Source: Hymenobacter sp. BRD67 (lineage in GTDB: Bacteria > Bacteroidota > Bacteroidia > Cytophagales > Hymenobacteraceae). Taken from it: 64,000 nt of DNA. Both the position numbers and the translations under genes were made by a program. The stretch's first letter is position 1; every line of letters begins with the position of its first letter. The DNA lies in assembly GCF_013256425.1 (NCBI RefSeq), contig NZ_CP053907.1, positions 1-64,000 on the forward strand. The letters are read 5' to 3'. Positions 59,778 to 64,000 of the stretch are shown piece after piece. The notes below the pieces were generated by a model. That model did not search any database, was not told the DNA's origin, and was given only the letters and a program-made list of their open reading frames with translations.

Positions 59778-62700
59778 TTAAAAACCCTCTCGAATACGGG
59801 TATTGACTTTCGAACCCATACCTTGCACGTACCCTCTTTTAACTTGAATACTACGCATTCCTCGTTTACCGAATTTGCGGAGTTCCGCTTCAAAATCACC
59901 CATCATTAAGTCCCTTATTTCATCGGGATCACTAATTAGACCCCTCCTCCATTTTTTAAAAGCATAGTGCCTTGCCATATCGAGAGACTTGGCAATAGCG
60001 TATTGCACACTAAATTTATCTATAAACCTTCCAAAATCGTCTCTTTTACTTATTGTAATCCCAACAACCCTAGGCAGATACACTTCTATTGTTCTATTAT
60101 AATCACCTTCAGAGTCATGAAATATTTCCCTATAATCTAAAATATTTGTATTATAAGAATCTCCAATAACTTGCAAATTAATAAGGAGCGGATTAGTAAA
60201 ATCATCAAAAGGCAAATGTATTTGATTTGGTTTAAAATGAGCGTTGCTAGCAAAATTTTGTTCGCCAGTCATATTTGTGATTAATTGCTGCCCATTTGCT
60301 AGCACATTCATGACTGCGCCACCAATTACATTCCAATTAACAGGAATGTTAGGAATGTCAATATTTTGCAATCCCGCCCAAGCAAATCCACCAGCAATAC
60401 CACCAACGGCAACACCCATAGCTGCACCATCCCAAAAACTTCCCCATGACTTTTCGAGTAGATTCCACCTGCTATTCCTCCCACTGCGGCTCCAATACCC
60501 ATTGCCGCTAGCGGACTTATAAATCCTCCATCTGGGTCAACACTCGATACAGGATTATTTCCCATCCCTACATAAGGCGAATGAAATTGCCCTGCCGGGT
60601 CAGGCGCGGTCCAGCGCCCGATGCGCGAATCATAGTTTCGTAACTCAAAATCATCAGTGCCCGTCTCCTCGTCTTTCTCGGCAAACTGCCCCTGATACCC
60701 GTGGCGATAGCGCGTAGTACCCACCACATAGTTGAGACCTTGCATGGGTGCCCCGTAGGCGTAGTTATGCTGCTCCTGCACGATGGTACTACTCGTATAG
60801 TCTACCTGCACATCATCGAAGTATACATCAGGTCCGGTCGCGCCATCCGTTTCGACGTGCAACTCGACCGTACCCGTCTGGGCCAGGCGCAATCCCACCC
60901 GCAACTGCTGCCACGTGCCTGGGCTACTGCCATTAACCTCTTGATAATCATCACGTATAGGATTGCCACTCTCGTCGCGCACGATAAAGTGCAGGTAAGC
61001 GCTCCCGCTGCTGCCCGTAAGCGCCAAGGTGGTAGCAGGGGTTTTGGTGGCAACTGGCCGAGATACCAGCGGAATACTAAAACCCAGGCCCAGGCGTGGT
61101 AACCAGCCCGGTGACTTGTTCGGGGCAGCAGCCTCAGCCCGGGACCTACGAAAGCGGCTTGGGTAGTCGGACTAGCCAGCATCGTAAGCCCGGCCAGGGG
61201 CACCGTCCGCACCACATTCGTCTGGTGTGGGCCGCCCGGCTGGTTGATAGCGGCCGTGAGCCAGGCATAAGCCGTGAAAGTCACCGTGTCGCCCTTTTGC
61301 ACCGTTAGCGTTTTGCTGGGTCCTACATGCTGCCCACTGGTCAGCCCTAGCAGGGAAATACTCGCGCTGCCGTTATGCCCGGCGGCGGCGTAGCGGGTCG
61401 TGGCCACGTTGGTAAACGTCTGCTCCTCCTGGCTGGCCGCACTGGCCTCCATCGTGGCGGTGTAGGTCGTGGTCGTGGGCCGATGGTAGATGAGGCGGGC
61501 ATTGCCCAGTTGGTCATTCAACTCGTAGCGGTAGTCCAGGCTGCCGTTATCCAGGCGCGTGAGCGCCCCCAGGCGGCTTGCTCCGTAGAGGGGTACTTCG
61601 CTCTGCTGCATCCCGCTGCCAGGCGTGGTGGCATCGAGCGTATAGGTCGCCAGCTCGCTGCCGGCCATATCCCGCACCGAGTAGGTGGTCTTCTTCAGTT
61701 GAAACGTAGTGGGGTCGTAGCTCGCCTTGCTGGTGCGGAAGCCCCGGTCATTATACGTGAACACGACCAGCGGCTGCGTGTACGCCGCATCGCGGTACAC
61801 CCCCGTAACCTTACCCGTCACGTCATAGGTCAGGTAGCGCTGGCCTTTCTCGTCGTGCTGGCGCGTCATTTGCCCGGTGGCGTCGTAGTCGTAATCGAGC
61901 ACGGGATTGCCACTGGGGTTGTTGACGGCGCTGAGCCGATTGCTGCCAGTGGGATACTGGTAGGCAAAATCGTCCGTGGCTACGCCTGTGCCGTCGCGCC
62001 GGCGCAGGGTCAGGATATTGCCATTCGGGTCGTAGTGTAGAGAGCCCTCCTCGTAAGCATGCGTAGCAGAGGCGGTGAACGTGCCGGCTGCCGTGGCTGA
62101 GGCTCCCGGCACCAACTCCCCAAAGTCAGCCTGCTGGAGCTGCCCCTTCGCATCATAGGTAAATAGGTGCTGGCGCATGGTGGGGCTAGCCGCCGTAAAC
62201 CAGGCTGCCGAGCGCACGGTGCCGTCATAACGGGTGGCCGGGGCGCCCGGGATAGTGGGCGTAGCCATACTGGCCTGCGCGCTCCGGTAGTCGCCGCTGA
62301 AGTAGTCCAGCGTCAGCCCGAACAAGTCCTTGGCGACGCCATTAAGTTTGGGGCTGTCACCGTCCAAATGCCGGTTCACGCCGTTGATACTCTTGAGCCA
62401 GCCCTGCACGGTATAGGTATAGTCCGTGCCCTGCAGGTTGCCGGCCGTCTCCACGCGCTTGAGCGGACCGTGCAGGTAGTAGAAGTAGCGGGCCTGTAGC
62501 GTTTGAGTTGCCCCATCCGGGCTGGTCAGCACCTGCGTCAGGCGCTGGTTGGCGTCGTAGCTGTAGTAATGATAGAAGCTATCGGGCTGGCCTTGCTGGT
62601 AGGCGACCTGCGTGACGTTGCCCGCCGCGTCGTAAGTGTAATCAACCGTTTTGACGTTCACGCCGGGCGCCTGCTGCACCAGCCAGGTGAGCTGCCCCCG

Positions 62701-64000
62701 GTCGTCGTAGCTGTACCACGTCGTGGACGTGCCGTTGCTGGTCTTGGCCACGACCCCCAGTACAAAGTCCTGTTGGCGGGAGCCGAGCGCGCCGTCGGGC
62801 TGCGGCAGGTCGTACCACACCTGCTGGCGCTGGGCGCACTGGCTGGCGGCCAGGCTGCCGGTCGAGGTCGTGTTGGTCACGCGTTCCTCCAGCAGGGCCG
62901 CTTGCAGCACGCTGTTGGCAGCCGGGCTACTGGTGAGCATGTCTTCAAACGTGAAGCCCTGGCCCGGGGTGGTCGATTCTGTGTACTCGCCCGATTCGAT
63001 GATACGACCGGCTGAATCGTAGTTAGAGTATGAGAAGCGCCGCGGGGCGCCATTGGCGGGCTGGGCCTGCAGGGCGCTTTGTGAGAAGCGGATTCGGCCA
63101 TCCTGAGCGTATACGTAGCGGGTCGTTCCCTCGTCGGCCGACGTAGCGCTCAGCACCCGCCCGGCCGTATCGAACACTTTAGTCGTGACAAAGTGAATAG
63201 CGCCGGCGGTGCCCGCGGGGGAGGAGTAGGCGCTAATACCTCGATGGCGGAAATTTTAGGCAGATTAACCCCACCCGGATTCTGGGAAGAGAAATCTATA
63301 TTGAGCACGCCATCCGTCACAGTCACCGTGAAGGTTTCCATAGTGGCCGTGCGGGGCCTACCTTTTTGGTAATATCATAGCCTACCAGTACGGGGCATTT
63401 TCCAGACTTACATCAAAGACGCGTTGGCCTACGCTGGTAAAAAAAGTCTCGGCGAAATGCAGCACCACCGTGTAGGTACCCGTCGCGACGGGAAAGGCGT
63501 AGCTCATCTGCCCGCTTACACCTACCCGCTCGCGCTGGTAGAGCGCCTGGTCGGGCGTGCCCGCAATAGCCACATTAGTGTAGTTGGCACTACCGGGATT
63601 AGGGGAGTAGTATTGGTCATCGGCAAAAGTGCCGCGCGAAGTGGCTAGCGCAGCCCCGGTTGCCTGCGCGTGAATGCGGTACAAGGGCGTAAAAAGGGGC
63701 GAAACCGTCGGATAAACCGGGTTATCCAGGCCGGTGGGCAGCAACTCGGCTACTCCTTTCGGCGCGATGCTCGCCACGGCCCGACCCGCGTCGTCGTAGA
63801 AGACGTAGCTGAACTCCCCGTAATGCACCTGATAGGAAAACCCGACCTGGCCACTGGTAACCAGCAGGCGGTAGAAGCCCGGCGCCAGGTTGACCACCTG
63901 GGAGCCCGTATAAGCCGTTTCTACTAGCGGATTCTGCTGTAAGTCAACCAGCACGTAGCTGCTGGCGGAGCCGCCGGTCGCGCCATCCGTTATGGTCACG
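59778..64000 (-). CDS. RHS-repeat protein with unknown C-terminal toxin-like domain (5' end beyond right edge)
   Basis: Large secreted RHS protein. From the edge: VVNLAPGFYRLLVTSGQVGF, FSYVFYDDAGRAVASIAPKG, a malectin-like segment (TVVLHFAETFFTSVGQRVFD), then a long run of YD repeats from MFDTAGRVLSATSADEGTTR (63177) to YRYELNDQLGNARLIYHRPT. A second carbohydrate-like module (TGPDVYFDDVQVDYTSSTIV) is followed by the RHS core end NYDSRIGRWTAPDPAGQFHS. Past PVSSVDPDGG a glycine-zipper (AAMGIGAAVGGIAGGIYSK) leads into a low-GC tip of about 200 residues with LPFDDFTNPLLINLQVIGDS, IEVYLPRVVGITISKRDDFG and FGKRGMRSIQVKRGYVQGMG. Frame changes lie near 63360, 63170, 61030 and 60445. The tip is unknown to me. 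Confidence 0.8.

Noticed and set aside
1..64000. tRNA, rRNA or known riboswitches
   Set aside because: I saw no cloverleaf, rRNA-like text or riboswitch core anywhere; consistent with a plasmid, but not a proof of absence.

Overview
The window looks like a 64 kb stretch of a plasmid from a GC-rich member of the Bacteroidetes, most likely Hymenobacter or a close relative. Reasons: secreted RHS/YD-repeat proteins with the 'VASIAPKG' and 'GRWTAPDPAGQFHSPYVGMGN' style of that group, BfmA/BtgA and DUF5712 mobilisation proteins, a P. gingivalis-type (PGING) I-B CRISPR operon, and promoter boxes of the Bacteroidetes form TAnnTTTG. The plasmid character comes from an iteron origin with a Rep_3/RepB initiator and a ParA partition operon. 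Genus and plasmid status are inferred from sequence alone.

Layout. 1-1346 (minus): start of a secreted RHS gene running off the left edge. 2450-11883 (plus): decayed cargo: a Tn3-family transposase relic, unidentified scraps, a DUF4238 pseudogene and a metal-type DUF6660/TonB-receptor/CDF-exporter operon, all full of frameshifts. 13647-17872: replication and partition core with palindromic iterons, an IS3-family element inserted among them, rep, a perfect 26-bp palindrome, and parA plus its partner. 18362-19979: IS110 transposase and a hypothetical gene. 20200-22480: a striking gene-less tract in which the plus strand is almost all G and A. 22773-24826: mobilisation genes bfmA, a coupled small gene and a broken relaxase. 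25010-29652: hypothetical gene, XRE regulator, serine recombinase, an AbiE type IV toxin-antitoxin pair and an IS3 relic. 29826-45199: a complete I-B (PGING-like) CRISPR-Cas locus, cas6, cas5, cas8, cas7, cas3, cas4, cas1, cas2, then an array with 95 repeats and 94 spacers by my count. 45288-46743: two divergent serine recombinases. 48125-51937: a Tn3-family transposon with 39-bp terminal repeats. 52236-64000 (minus): OmpH-like lipoprotein, a giant secreted YD/RHS-type protein, a small secreted protein, an immunity-like gene and an RHS protein with a low-GC C-terminal domain that I do not recognise (candidate polymorphic toxin).

How it fits together: a plasmid backbone (replication, partition, mobilisation) carrying a defence block (CRISPR-Cas plus AbiE) bordered by recombinase genes, and an RHS toxin/immunity module whose variable tip has different base composition from its core. 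The left-edge and right-edge RHS fragments look like the start and the middle of the same kind of gene on the same strand, so the window may be nearly a whole circle of slightly more than 64 kb (inference).

Caution: many otherwise normal genes (cas6, cas5, cas8, cas3, cas4, cas1, the abiEii toxin gene, IS110, tnpA, tnpR, IS3 orfB, RHS) are broken by what looks like one missing base, usually in a short G/C run. That pattern suggests uncorrected read errors at least as strongly as true decay. The 2.4-12 kb region has denser damage and may be genuinely decayed.
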